Assembly: GCA_014529385.2 (NCBI GenBank)
Contig: CM043969.1
Span: 16,690,446 to 16,754,445 of the forward strand
Direction of reading: 5' to 3'
DNA length: 64,000 nt
From: Adiantum capillus-veneris
Taxonomy: Eukaryota > Streptophyta > Polypodiopsida > Polypodiales > Pteridaceae
Shown: in pieces, positions 42,714 to 53,589 of the stretch
Layout of the letters: every line of letters begins with the position of its first letter
Numbering within the stretch: the stretch's first letter is position 1
Translations under genes and position numbers: made by a program
Notes under the pieces: model-generated
What the model was told of the DNA's origin: nothing
Databases searched by the model: none
What the model saw: the letters and a program-made list of their open reading frames with translations, nothing else

Positions 42714-45405
42714 TGTCGTGTAGATCCACTACCATGCTAAGAATATATCAAAAAAATGCACGTTGAGCGTATTGAAGCTTACCTGATTAATGATCAATGT
42801 TCAGGGCATGGTAACAAGCTGATTTTACAATTAATGTATGCCAGATGCGGCTTAAAAGGCCCAACAGTTGCCTTAATGATGCTAAAAAGGAGTATTCTTT
42901 AAGGGAGGACACATGGGATTTTATGATCTAGAACTGCAATGCTTGAAGTGCTCTACCGGTCTGCCTTTACGGCTCATCAATTGGAGCTACGATAAAGAAG
43001 TTATGGCAATTTGAAGTCAACATGTTTGCAGATCCATACCGGATTGGGCAACTGCTCTGCTGATGAAGGGTCAAAGTTGATATGAATGCATGGGGCTGAA
43101 GTGCTCAACTTTTGGAGTGCCTTTGTCTCTAAGATCAGCAATCAAAGTTACAGTCACCAAGAAATTTCCAGATTAAATTTCATCGAGGGCCAGTTTCGTA
43201 CCAGTTTGGTCGGCTCGGTCGGGGTGCCATCTTCGAATTTTGGGCTTCAACCAAGGAATTTTGGAATGCGGGAGCAAAAACTGCTTGAAGAGCTTCGTGT
43301 CCAGAATGTCGTCTCTTGGAATGCAATGATTGCAGGGAATGCCCAATACGGCTACGATAAGGAGCTCTAGGCTATTTTCACCGAGTGCAAAGGGGATGCC
43401 TTTCGGCGAATGCAATCACTTATACTTGCATCTTTGGGCATGTGGCACTGTTCAAGACTTTTTTCGGACATCAAAATTCACGATGATATTGTTAGTCAGA
43501 GACTGCTGGAGAAAGAAGTTGTGCTTTGAAATGCTTTGGCCGATATGCATGTAAAATATGGTGCCTTTTTTATTTGCTTGACCGCCCACCCATGATATCA
43601 AGCGTGTGGCTGCCCAAGGGAGCCCAAAGCATAACCAAAGAGAGCCACCCAATTTTATGAAGGGGTGTGAACTAAAGAAGGAAAGCGGAGCCATGGCGTT
43701 CAACAGCGAGGGGCGTATAAGGAGAAAGAGAGAGAGATGATCACGATGGTAAGGGGGACGCTCGGACGAGCTTGCAGCAGAAACAAAACATGCTCAGGGG
43801 TCCATGGTGCACCTATTCGGGACTGTTTTTAACAAATTTTGCTTCGCTCCAGAGCCTAGCTTCCACATCATCACAAAGAGTTCATGCGCTACATCAGTCC
43901 ACAACGTCGTGACTGATGGGCTGAGGCAAAAATAGGGTAACAAAGGGAAAATTTTGAAGGGCATAGCGAGGTAGAAGAGAGAGGAGGGGTGTGTTACGAG
44001 CAAAGAGCGGGAATCTTAAGGGTCGACCTCAAGGAGAAGCATCCCTCTCTCGCATAAACAAGGGGAAGAAAGGTATTTGAGAGGGAAGGAAGGGAAGCAA
44101 GGATAGTAAGCAGGAAGGCTTTCTCTCTAGCTCTTGAAGCAAGAGATCTCTCTTCCTTGCTCTCACACAAGCAAGAAAATCTCTCTTTCTCGTTCTCAAA
44201 TAAGCAAAGGGAAGGAGAGGGAGCAATGAGAAGCAAGGAAGGTTTTGTTGCTCTCTCTCTCAAGTCATGGCAAGTAGGTTACAAGCACAGGGGATTCGAA
44301 CAAGGAGAGGAAAGCCAAGGCAAGGAGAGGTATACCTCTTTCGAGTGGAGATCGGCAAGGAGGGACTTGCTCTCTCTCTCTCTCACTCACTCTCGTGCAT
44401 AACCAAGGAAGAAGGGAGTCTCGGGCATTACCAAGGATGAAGACGAGATGGGCTTGAGCAAGGGGGGAGAGAACTCTCTCTTGTGGGCATGATCAAGAGG
44501 AGGCCGCTCTCTCTCTTGTTCTCATACATAAGCAAGAAGGAAGCCAATTCTCTCTCTCACACTATGGAGCATAAAGAAGGAACGACGAGGGCAAGGGAGA
44601 AGGGGATCGGTGAGCAAAGTAAATGGGTCAATATCTCTCACTCTCGACCTTGGTGAAGCAAGGAAAAGAGGAGAGTTTTGTGGTTAATCAAGGAAGAGAA
44701 AGGACTTGCATGAAGAAGGGCAGAAAGAAGAGATAGAGGATGGAGCTACAGCCATGGAGCTACAGCCACACCCCAAGGAGAAGTTGGGGTAGAAGTCGTA
44801 GTAGCTGAAGCCGGAGCCGGAGCCGGAGTCTAAGCCAAATTGTAAGTATAAGTCAAAGCCGGAAGGGTAACAAGGGAGCTCTTGCCTTGGTGAGGCGACG
44901 AAGTAAGCCATAGAAGCAAGTCGATTAGAGGAGAAAGTCAAATCTTGTGAGCGGCAATCAAGGAAGTGCAAAGCACACAAAGTAGGAAGTTGCAGAATAA
45001 TTGACAATTATTGAAGCATGAATATTGAAACAGTGAACTTAAATGAAGTTTGTAGATTCTTGAAGGTAGTTGAAGCAGATAAAGCGACAGGAGGGAAATT
45101 ACATCATCATCATCATCTTGAAGATTGATTAATTATCTTGTTAAGTTTGGTGTCGTTAACAGCTCGGTTAATCCTGTAGAACGGGAGCTTAAACTCCTAG
45201 TTATCAAATGATCCAAGTGACGGTGGTGTTAACAGTATGCCTTGGCTAAAAATTAAGTTGTACTCAAAGCATTATTCAATTAATTGATGATTACGATGAT
45301 TTCCATAGCCTTTTTGCACCTCCTTTTCTTATTCTCTCTCACACCTCTCATAGCCAGAGGCCTGGCACCTTCTCGGCTCTCGTTTTGAACACATATCGCT
45401 CGACA
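42714..45405 (+). repeat. 5' LTR of H
   Basis: It runs from TGTCGTGTAGATCC to GCTCGACA and is 2,692 bp. It aligns with the right LTR over most of its length, with larger differences around the purine/pyrimidine-rich part (43,990-44,680). The PPR fragment is at about 43,270-43,580. Confidence 0.75.
43271..43580 (+). pseudogene. Captured PPR gene fragment in the H 5' LTR
   Basis: Successive readings with frame changes and stops give LEELRVQNVVSWNAMIAG, then KIHDDIVSQRLLEKEVVL and NALADMHVKYGA. These are consecutive segments of a plant PLS-type PPR protein (VVSWNAMIAGY, KIHD...G, NALVDMYAKCG). PPR proteins bind organelle RNA. It is embedded in an LTR, with TAG/TGA codons and frameshifts, so it is a captured, decayed fragment and not a gene. 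Confidence 0.75.
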
Positions 45406-45409
45406 TATT

Positions 45410-45430
45410 TGGTGAACTTGACACGAAATG
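45410..45430 (+). other. Putative primer-binding site of H
   Basis: TGGTGAACTTGACACG begins four bases after the LTR end. The position and TGG are right, but the tRNA is not recognised. Confidence 0.35.
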
Positions 45431-45450
45431 AGCCGGGGTGTGAGGTGCAG

Positions 45451-47752
45451 ATGGAGAATTTAGAGTAGGTGATGAAGGTGATTGAAGAGTTAAGTGCAAA
45501 TGGTTTTGATGATAAGTCAACAGTTCCAAATTTTTTGAGGATGCTTTAATTTGTCCAAGGATATCTGCTTGAAATGGAGACCATGAAGAAGAAGAATCAA
45601 ATGGATGAAGCTTTGGATGCACCTTTTGATGCGATATACGATGAGAGACGAGTCTTTGATGGTTATGATCCAGAGGGCTACCTAGAATGCTATGAGTTGG
45701 AAATGAAGTTAAGAGGGATACCAGAAGAGTTAATGATCAGATCCTTTGAGCAGTTAGTGAGGTCAGATTTGAAGGAGCAGATTCAAGAGGTTACCAAAGC
45801 CTGCAATGACGGTTGGGAATATTTCAAAGAAGCTATTGTACAAGTAGGTTATGAGCATTATGCAAGCTATCAAGAACAGACCCAAGTCTACCAAACTACG
45901 CAGAAATTCGAGGACAAGTAAGATCAAAATTAGAAGCTATGATTGATGAGTGTCACTTGTACAAGATGCCACCTTCTTACAGGTTAATGATGAAGATATA
46001 GTTGAATCTGTGTATGAAAAGCTGGGTTTAGTAGATGCCTTACATGAAGTAGAAGTCTTTGAGGGTGAGGCTCTACAACCTCAAGATACACAAAGTAAAT
46101 TTTGCAAAGAGCCTATACATGCAGTACAGGAGGAAAAGAAATCAGGGAATCAAAACAACAAATTGGCTAAAGCTCAAGAAGAAATTATGTAGGTGAATGA
46201 GTGCAACCATATTCAAGTAGACATGCATGAAGATTTGGTTTCAACTAATACTTTTGCTACTAACTCAGAATTTAAAAAAAATTTGGTACAAATTCTATCA
46301 TAGAGTTGATTGATGATATAGATGTTATAGGTCAAAGCAAGGCTGTTGTTGATAGCAGCAAGACCATGGATTTGCGTATACCAAGTTTTGAGGACTTGGT
46401 TAAACAAGAGTATGTGTTTGAAGATCTACAAAATGTTGATTCAGATGGGGTGCAAACTCCTTCATTGACAAGTTTTGTGACACCGAGCTACCAAAGTGGA
46501 AAACTGATCTTGAATGTGATGATGATGATTTAGAGGGGGTGCAGACTCCTTCATTGACAAGTTGTTGTGACGTCGAGCTACCAAAGTGGAAAACTGATCT
46601 TGAATGTGATGATGATGATTTAGAGGGGGGTGCAGACTCCTTCATTGAAAAGTTGTTGTGACGTCGAGCTACCAAAGTGGGAAACTAATCTTCTATGTGA
46701 GGATGAGGATTCAGAGGGGGTGCAGACTCCTTCTTTGACAAGTTTCAGTGACCCAGAGCTACCGATGTGGCAAACTGATCTTGAATTTTGTGATGATCTA
46801 GAGGGGGTGCAGACTTCTTCTTTATCAAGATTTTGTGACACAGTGCTCACACTATGGCAAGATGATCATGAACTTGATGATGTTGATTCAGAGGGGGTGC
46901 ATAGTGAAGTGCAATCTCTTGGTGTTGAATATGATTGGTTTCATTGTGTCGATGATACAGACAGGGCAGTAGATGAAATTTTCAATGTGCATGCTGAACT
47001 TTGTGCTACAAAAGTGCAAAGATAGTTGGATGAGGGTGAAGGACTTGAAGAGCATTTTATAGCAGATGTGTTTAGTATGCATGTCATATGTGGAAAATCT
47101 TAGTTTATAGCAGCCTAAGATGTGCAGGATGGAGGAACCTTCTGAAGCTGTGGACCTAGATCTTATGTGCTTATTGGATGAAGGGGTTCTCAATATAGAT
47201 GCTAAGGATACCATTCAATCTATATTCATGCATAAGCAAGTTTATTTAGATGCACCTGATGATGACCTTATGTAGTTGTTGGATGATGCTCTACTTGATT
47301 TTGAGCCTCTACAAGACCCCTACAAGATAGAGAATTGTTTTTTGATGCATCTTGCAAGCCTAATGAAGAGAGTTTTGGCAGAGACTTGATGTATTCAAAT
47401 ATGCATGAATTGGGATTCCAATACTAGTGAGAATGAAGGTGCATTACCAATGCTTTTACCTGTGATTGATGATCAACAATCGGATGAGCCAGTTGCACAG
47501 GGGATATGGCAGTATCTAGTGATACCTGATGCTATATGGGATCTGATGTTACCCTATGATGTAGGAGATTTTGAGCTATCTTTTGACCAAGGAGGTGATA
47601 GAGATATGCATGGTCCAGGGCAATTGACTTATATGCCATATGATCCATGCGATTTTCATGAAGATTTGTGGGTTAATTTATGTTTATGCTCTCCTGATTG
47701 GAAATTCTTGTATTTTTCCCATGATCCTGGAGGATGGTGCCAATTTTTTTAA
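45451..47752 (+). pseudogene. Gag-like ORF of H with acidic repeat
   Basis: An ATG at 45,451 opens a reading interrupted by stops and frameshifts. The capsid part (45,574-45,921) reads FDGYDPEGYLECYELEMKL, RGIPEELMIRSFEQL and DLKEQIQEV, the N-terminal half of a gag-type domain. The middle (46,306-47,025) is very acidic and holds five to six tandem 30-residue repeats. The end (47,405-47,752) is open and finishes FSHDPGGWCQFF, like WPFDPGGMSIY in E. No zinc knuckle, protease or polymerase motif is present. Same layout as E: capsid, acidic middle, conserved end. Confidence 0.7.
46438..46900 (+). repeat. ~90-bp tandem repeat encoding an acidic 30-residue unit
   Basis: Units start near 46,438, 46,528, 46,618, 46,708 and 46,795, with a partial unit at 46,884. 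Each encodes D-x-E-G-V-Q-T-P-S-L then ELPKW, TDLE and an Asp-rich tail. Differences between units are mostly synonymous or conservative, though one extra G in the third unit shifts frame. Confidence 0.8.
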
Positions 47753-48380
47753 AAAGGAATGCTCATAGTGGGGAAAATGATTGGTTTCCTGTTTGATCAC
47801 GAGGGGCTACTAAAGTGCAAGTTGTAGATTTGAAGAGTACCAATTATCTGTTGTAGCAGGTTGCATGGTACAAGGTTTTGGTTTCTAGATTATGCTGTCA
47901 GAAGATTTTTTTGTTTGTGCAATCAATAAGCTTACATAGCTAGCTTCCAATTGACTTCTTTGGACAATTGATGAAGTATCTCCACATCTTTTCAGTTGGT
48001 TCTGCTACTAGAACTTAAAGTAAAGGACTTGACAGTCATTCCGTGTGCAGACAGAGTAAGGCATACTTGAGCTTGACGGGGTTCCCTAAAGCGAGCTTAA
48101 TGGTCAAGTCATGTACATCATTAACTGGAGCACTTGAGTTTGGCGGGGTTCACTAAACAGGTTTTCAATTAATTGAATGCTTTGAAGATACGACAGATAC
48201 AGTTCAAAGATTTATGATGGGCAGCTACCTTAAGCTAAAACAATGATGATAGGGTATAAGCCTTATCTTATTTTCCATATGTTTACCAATTACGTGAGTC
48301 TGATGATGACAAAAGAGCTTAATGTACCTATAGCAGATGCAGATTGAAATGCAGTTAGCACAGGCCAGAGGCTGTGCAGG
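47753..48380 (+). other. 3' untranslated region of H
   Basis: No ORF with recognisable content. The phrase GGCGGGGTTCACTAAA / GACGGGGTTCCCTAAA occurs twice (about 48,076 and 48,137), suggesting a local duplication of about 60 bp. Confidence 0.4.
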
Positions 48381-48395
48381 TTCAAAGGGGGTGGA
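48381..48395 (+). other. Polypurine tract of H
   Basis: TTCAAAGGGGGTGGA directly precedes the right LTR. AGGGGGTGG is shared with E and F. Confidence 0.65.
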
Positions 48396-49111
48396 TGTTG
48401 TGCAGCTCCTCTCCCATGCTAAGAAATATACTAGGAAGATGCACATCGATCTTACTTGAAGCTTACCTGATTATTGATTAGTGTTCGGGGCTTGGTAACA
48501 ATCTGCCTTTATCAGTAATGTATTCCAGATATGGCTTAAAAGGTCCAATAGATGCCTTAATGATGCTAAAAAGGAGTATGCTTGAAGTGAGCACAGATGG
48601 GAGATTATGATCTAGAACTGCAGTGCTTGATTTCTCTATTGGTCTGTCTTTATGACTTGTTGATTGGAGCTATGGTGCAAAAGATATGGAAGTTTGAAGT
48701 TTAAGTTGATGTAGATCCGTACCGGATTGGGCAACTGCAGCTGAGGGGACAAAAATGAAGTGGATGCATGGTCTTGAAATGCTCACTTTGTGGATCATGT
48801 TGGTCTTTCAGATCAGAAAAATCAAAGATCTGGTTGTAAAGATATTAGCACTTTAAGTTTCACCGGGGGTCAGGTCTGTATTGGTTTGGTCGCCTCGATC
48901 AGTGTGCAATCTGGTGATGTTGGACTTTGACCAGGTTTTAGAATGTTGTAAAGTAGCATTTTGCCCAAAATGTCATCTCCTGTAGTGCTTCGATAACGGG
49001 GTTCCAGAGTTGTGCTCAGCACTACAGTGGACGATATGTATGTAAAATATGGTAATTTAACAATGCTTGGCTGGGTTGTACCCTAAAGGTTATTCTTGGC
49101 AATGCCTAGTG

Positions 49112-49470
49112 CTTGAAGAGCTTCGTGTCCGGAATGTCATCTCTTGGAATGCAATGATCGCGGGATAAATCTAGAAGAGGCAGGGCCAGGAAGTGGCTAT
49201 TTTTAGCAGATGCAAAGAGAGGACAACTCTCCAAATGCAATCACATATGCTTGAATCTTGAAGGCAAGCGATACCATGCAAAACATTGGCATGCGCAACA
49301 AAAGATCACAATGATATTACTGTGAAAAGATGTTGTGCGAGGCAATGCCTTGGTTGACATGTAACCTAATGTGGTGCCCGCCCGTATGGGAGCATATTGA
49401 GTTCGTGATGATCTCATTGCAGGTGCTTGGCAATGCTTTCTTGGTCGATATGTATGACAAATGTGGTGTC
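49112..49470 (+). pseudogene. Captured PPR gene fragment in the H 3' LTR
   Basis: LEELRVRNVISWNAMIAG is at 49,112-49,165, followed in other frames by PNAITYA-like wording, and VLGNAFLVDMYDKCGV at 49,421-49,468. Another DMYVKYG-like segment lies upstream at about 49,030-49,055. It is homologous to, and longer than, the copy in the 5' LTR. Confidence 0.7.
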
Positions 49471-49882
49471 CCTTGAGGGGAACTGGCCACCCAAATTAAA
49501 TCTTAATGGCCACCCGCATAGGAACCAAATGGTCATTCAATTAAAACATTATTGGGTGAAAAAAAGGCAAACATGGCATGCAGGCGCAGCGAGGCAGGGC
49601 GTAGGGCATGAGAGAGATGCTTGCAGCTGCCACAAAACTACTCAAACAAGCGCAAGGAAGAAGAAAAAATTTCCCAGAAGGTGGAGGCGTTCCAATTTGG
49701 AGCTATATTTGGCGATTCTCGTGTTGCCATATCCGGCGCTGTCACGTCATCGGGAAGGGTCCCTAGGAAAGTTTGGAGGGCATAGGGGGATATAGAAAAT
49801 AACAGGGCTGTGTTACGAGCAAGGAGGTTACATGCAAAGGGGATTCGAACAAGGAGAGGAAAGCCGTGACAAGGAAGGGCTT

Positions 49883-50363
<481 letters not shown>

Positions 50364-51184
50364 CCTAAAGAAGGAACAACAAGGGCAAGGGAGAAGGGGA
50401 TCGGTGAGCAAAGGAAAGGGTCAATATCTCTCACTCTCGACCTTGGTGAAGCAAGGAAAAGAGGATATTTTTGTGGTTAAGCAAGGAAGATAAAGGACTT
50501 GCATGAAGCAAGGCAGAAAGAAGAGATAGAGGGTGGAGCTACAGCTCCAGCCCAAGGAGAAGTTGGGGTAGCAGTCGTAGCTAGAGCCGGAGCCAGAGTC
50601 TAAGCCAAAGTGTAAGCAGAAGTCAACGCAGGAAGGGTAACAAGGGAGTTCTTGGCTTGGTGAGGCGACGAAGTAAGACATGGGAGCATGACAATTAGAG
50701 GAGAAAGTCAAAATCTTGTGAGCGGCAATTAAGGCAGTGCAAAACACACAAAGCAGGAAGTTGCAGAACAGTTGACAATAATTGAAGCATGAAGATTGAC
50801 ACAGTGAACTTAAATGAAGTTTGCAGATTCTTGAAGGCAGTTGAAGCAGATAAAGAGACATGAGGGAAATTACATCACCGTCATCAACTTGAAGATTGAT
50901 TAATTATCTTGTTAATTCCGGTGTCTTTAACGGCCCAATTAATCTTGTAAAATGGGAGCTTAAACTCCAAGTTATCAGCCAGATGATCCAAGTGACGGTG
51001 TTGTTAACAGTGTGCCTTGGCTAAGGATTAAGTTGTACTCAAAGCATTATTCAATTAATTGATGATTACGGTGATTGCCATAGCCTTTTTGCACCTGATG
51101 TTCTTATTCTCTCTCACGCCTCTCAAAGCGAAAGGCCAAGTGCCTTCCAGGCTCACATTTTGAACACATATCCCCTGTTAGCAG

Positions 51185-51620
51185 GAGCATTAGTTAGCCC
51201 AAAAGGAATAACCCTGTAGGCAAAAATAACCCATTCAATTGCAAAGGCAGTTTCATGTTGATCTTTGGGAATCAACCAAAAGTTGATTGTACCCTGAAAA
51301 GCCGTCTAAAAAGCTGTAAGCTTCTTTTTCTGCAGCTCGTTCTAAAACATGCTCGGTGATTAGAAGAGGGTAGTTATCACTAATGGTGGCTACATTTACT
51401 TTTTTGAGATTGATATACACTCTTAATTTTCCATTTTTCTTGGGTACCACCACAATTGGAGACACCCAATCTATGTGTTCAATTTCATAAAAGAATTTAG
51501 CTTCCTTGAGCTTCTCTATCTCTTCTTTGATCTTTTTAGCAAATGTTCATTATAACTATATGGCCGTTTTCTAGTTGGTTTTGCATCATCTCTCATAGGT
51601 ATGGTATATTGACAAATTTC
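51185..51620 (-). pseudogene. RT first half of G4
   Basis: The open reading 51,253-51,465 gives SPIVVVPKKNGKLRVYINLKK and YSFLDGFSGYNQ. Upstream pieces include DIFAWYYKDLKGVDPE and TIPMRDDAKP at about 51,560-51,680. Downstream, FGLTNAPA ends at the H insertion. Several stops. Confidence 0.8.
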
Positions 51621-52620
51621 TGGATCAACACCCTTGAGATCCTTATAATACCAAGCAAAGATATCTCGCTATTATTTCAGTAAGCTTAGCAAAAGCTCTT
51701 CTTCTTCTTAAATCAGGTCATTTGCAGTGTAGGCTGGTTTGCGCTCTTTTCCTAATTCGGCTAGATCTATTTTCTTTGCCATTTCAGGTCCTTCATATGA
51801 CCTACCCTATTTTCTTAGTTCCCTTACAGGTTGTTCGACGATGATCTTTTGGTCTTGGAGGGTATATTTCTTGTATTGGGATGGAACACTCATTACATCT
51901 TTACTCTCTTCCTTGGTTGTTTTTATTTCAATGGTATACACCTCCTTTAGAGTTTTTTTCAACTCTTGATATTTTTTCTTTCGTTCAACTCCTGTCATGG
52001 ATGATTCATCATCATGATGCTTAGGTTTTGATTGAGTTTCCTTTCTCATTTTCCTTGATATTTTTTATGTTCCTTGCTTGTTGTCTGAAGGATATCTACC
52101 ATTGATTTTGTCTTTGACACAATCATGTGCATCTATCTGCATCAAAAACTATGTTTTTCTACAAATTGATGGCATAGGTCTAGATTTCAAGTTTTTTGTG
52201 TCTCTTTTTCTTCTATACCATTTCTGTCTCCTTATTTTTTGGTTTGGAAAGACAAAAACTTTTCTCTCCTCCTTGTGCTCTCACACGTTCTTTTTCTGGC
52301 CCAGAATCATCAGATGTAGCTGAATGTTCTTCAAACTCATAAGTAGCATCATAATAGAGGTCTGAAAAGACTTGTTGAGCTTTCAGTAAGTCCTTGGGTT
52401 CCTGAACTTCATCTTCAATGTGAATGGTTGAGATCATTTGTATGGGAATTATGCCATAACCATCCTCATTGCAAAATTGAGTAGGCATAGACGTATTCAC
52501 ACATACATCCATTGTTGCCAAAATTTGAGTCCATTCAAATGGCTCAAACAAATGCTTCAAAAAGGGTTCAAATACATATGCTTCATTTGTGCAATCCCTT
52601 TCTAAGATACATTCTTCTCG
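51621..52620 (-). pseudogene. PR-RT spacer of G4
   Basis: Minus-strand readings at 51,807-52,049 and 52,213-52,680 are Lys/Glu-rich (KKYQELKKTLKEVYTIEIKTTKEE) and acidic, with no recognised domain. It links the protease to RT and corresponds to the Ser/Glu-rich spacer of G2. Confidence 0.5.
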
Positions 52621-53090
52621 TTTTAAACTCCCATCTTTTGAGGCTCCACACATCCAAATAGGTGTGTCTTTTTTAACCAAGATAGAAGCTTTGATTCAGC
52701 TGAAGAGACTAAGTCAAATTCTTTAATGGGAGTTTTCATTACATATCTATAAGTGTGATCTTTCATATTAATCCTTGTGATTGATCCCACTTGCTTCAAG
52801 TACAGGTAATTGTTTTCCCAATCTTGAATGAGTTGTACTTGCCGCATGAATAGCCTTCCCAAGATGATTTCATAGTTACGTTTCCTTCCAATGTCCACTA
52901 TCCACAGGAACTAACTATCACTTTTTCAAGCAGTCCTAAGGGTTTTTCTATGTGTCCATCCACCAATTTTAATTTCATTTGAGTTTGTCTAATGGTCGGT
53001 TTTCCCCATGTTTCCCATGATGATTATGTGGCTATGGCTATGCCAGCTCACTGTCCAGTATTGCCATGGTTTCTACATCATTACATCTCA
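52620..53090 (-). pseudogene. Aspartic protease of G4 (regular position)
   Basis: The active-site segment reads AILDSELA at about 53,035-53,060, Glu replacing the expected Gly of DSGA. It is followed across stops by WGKPTIRQTQMKLKLVDGHI and the open reading 52,623-52,898 with YEIILGRLFMRQVQLIQDW, the C-terminal retropepsin landmark ILGRxFM. Probably inactive. Confidence 0.7.
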
Positions 53091-53589
53091 CAGGAAGGGT
53101 TGTGTTTCCTTATTCCCCCTCGTAGTATTCTCCGACTTTGTTGATAGGGATGGCTCTAATCTCCTTGTTATCCAATTCATGTTTCAATTTACCCAAGTTT
53201 TTTGCAATTAGCCCTGTTATCCCCACCTTTTCTAGAGTTTTCTGTAAATCATTCCATAAACATCATCTGATCTTTAACAGTTCTCCCAAGGTAAGAGTAC
53301 ATGACTGAAGGGTGTTGACATGACTGACTGGATGTTCTCCACCTCTAGGGTTTTTTCCGCTCTTTTTACCTGAGTGGTTTTACACACTATGGACTCATCT
53401 TCGTTGTCTCCTAAGTAAGAGGGTAGTGGTTCCAGCATTTCTTAAGTAATTCTTACCAAATTTTGATAAGCTTCAAGCTTAGCTGCTTCCATATCTAGAA
53501 AGGATAGTTTTTTCATTTATTTTTTTGGCTTGCTTTAAGTCCCGCTTGGAAAGCTTCTAAGGTTCCATTGATTGGCTCCAAAATTTTGT

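Noticed and set aside
43086-43370. Possible host PPR gene
   Set aside because: The motifs lie inside an LTR, are broken by stops and frameshifts, and occur in both LTRs of H, so this is captured sequence, not a functional gene.
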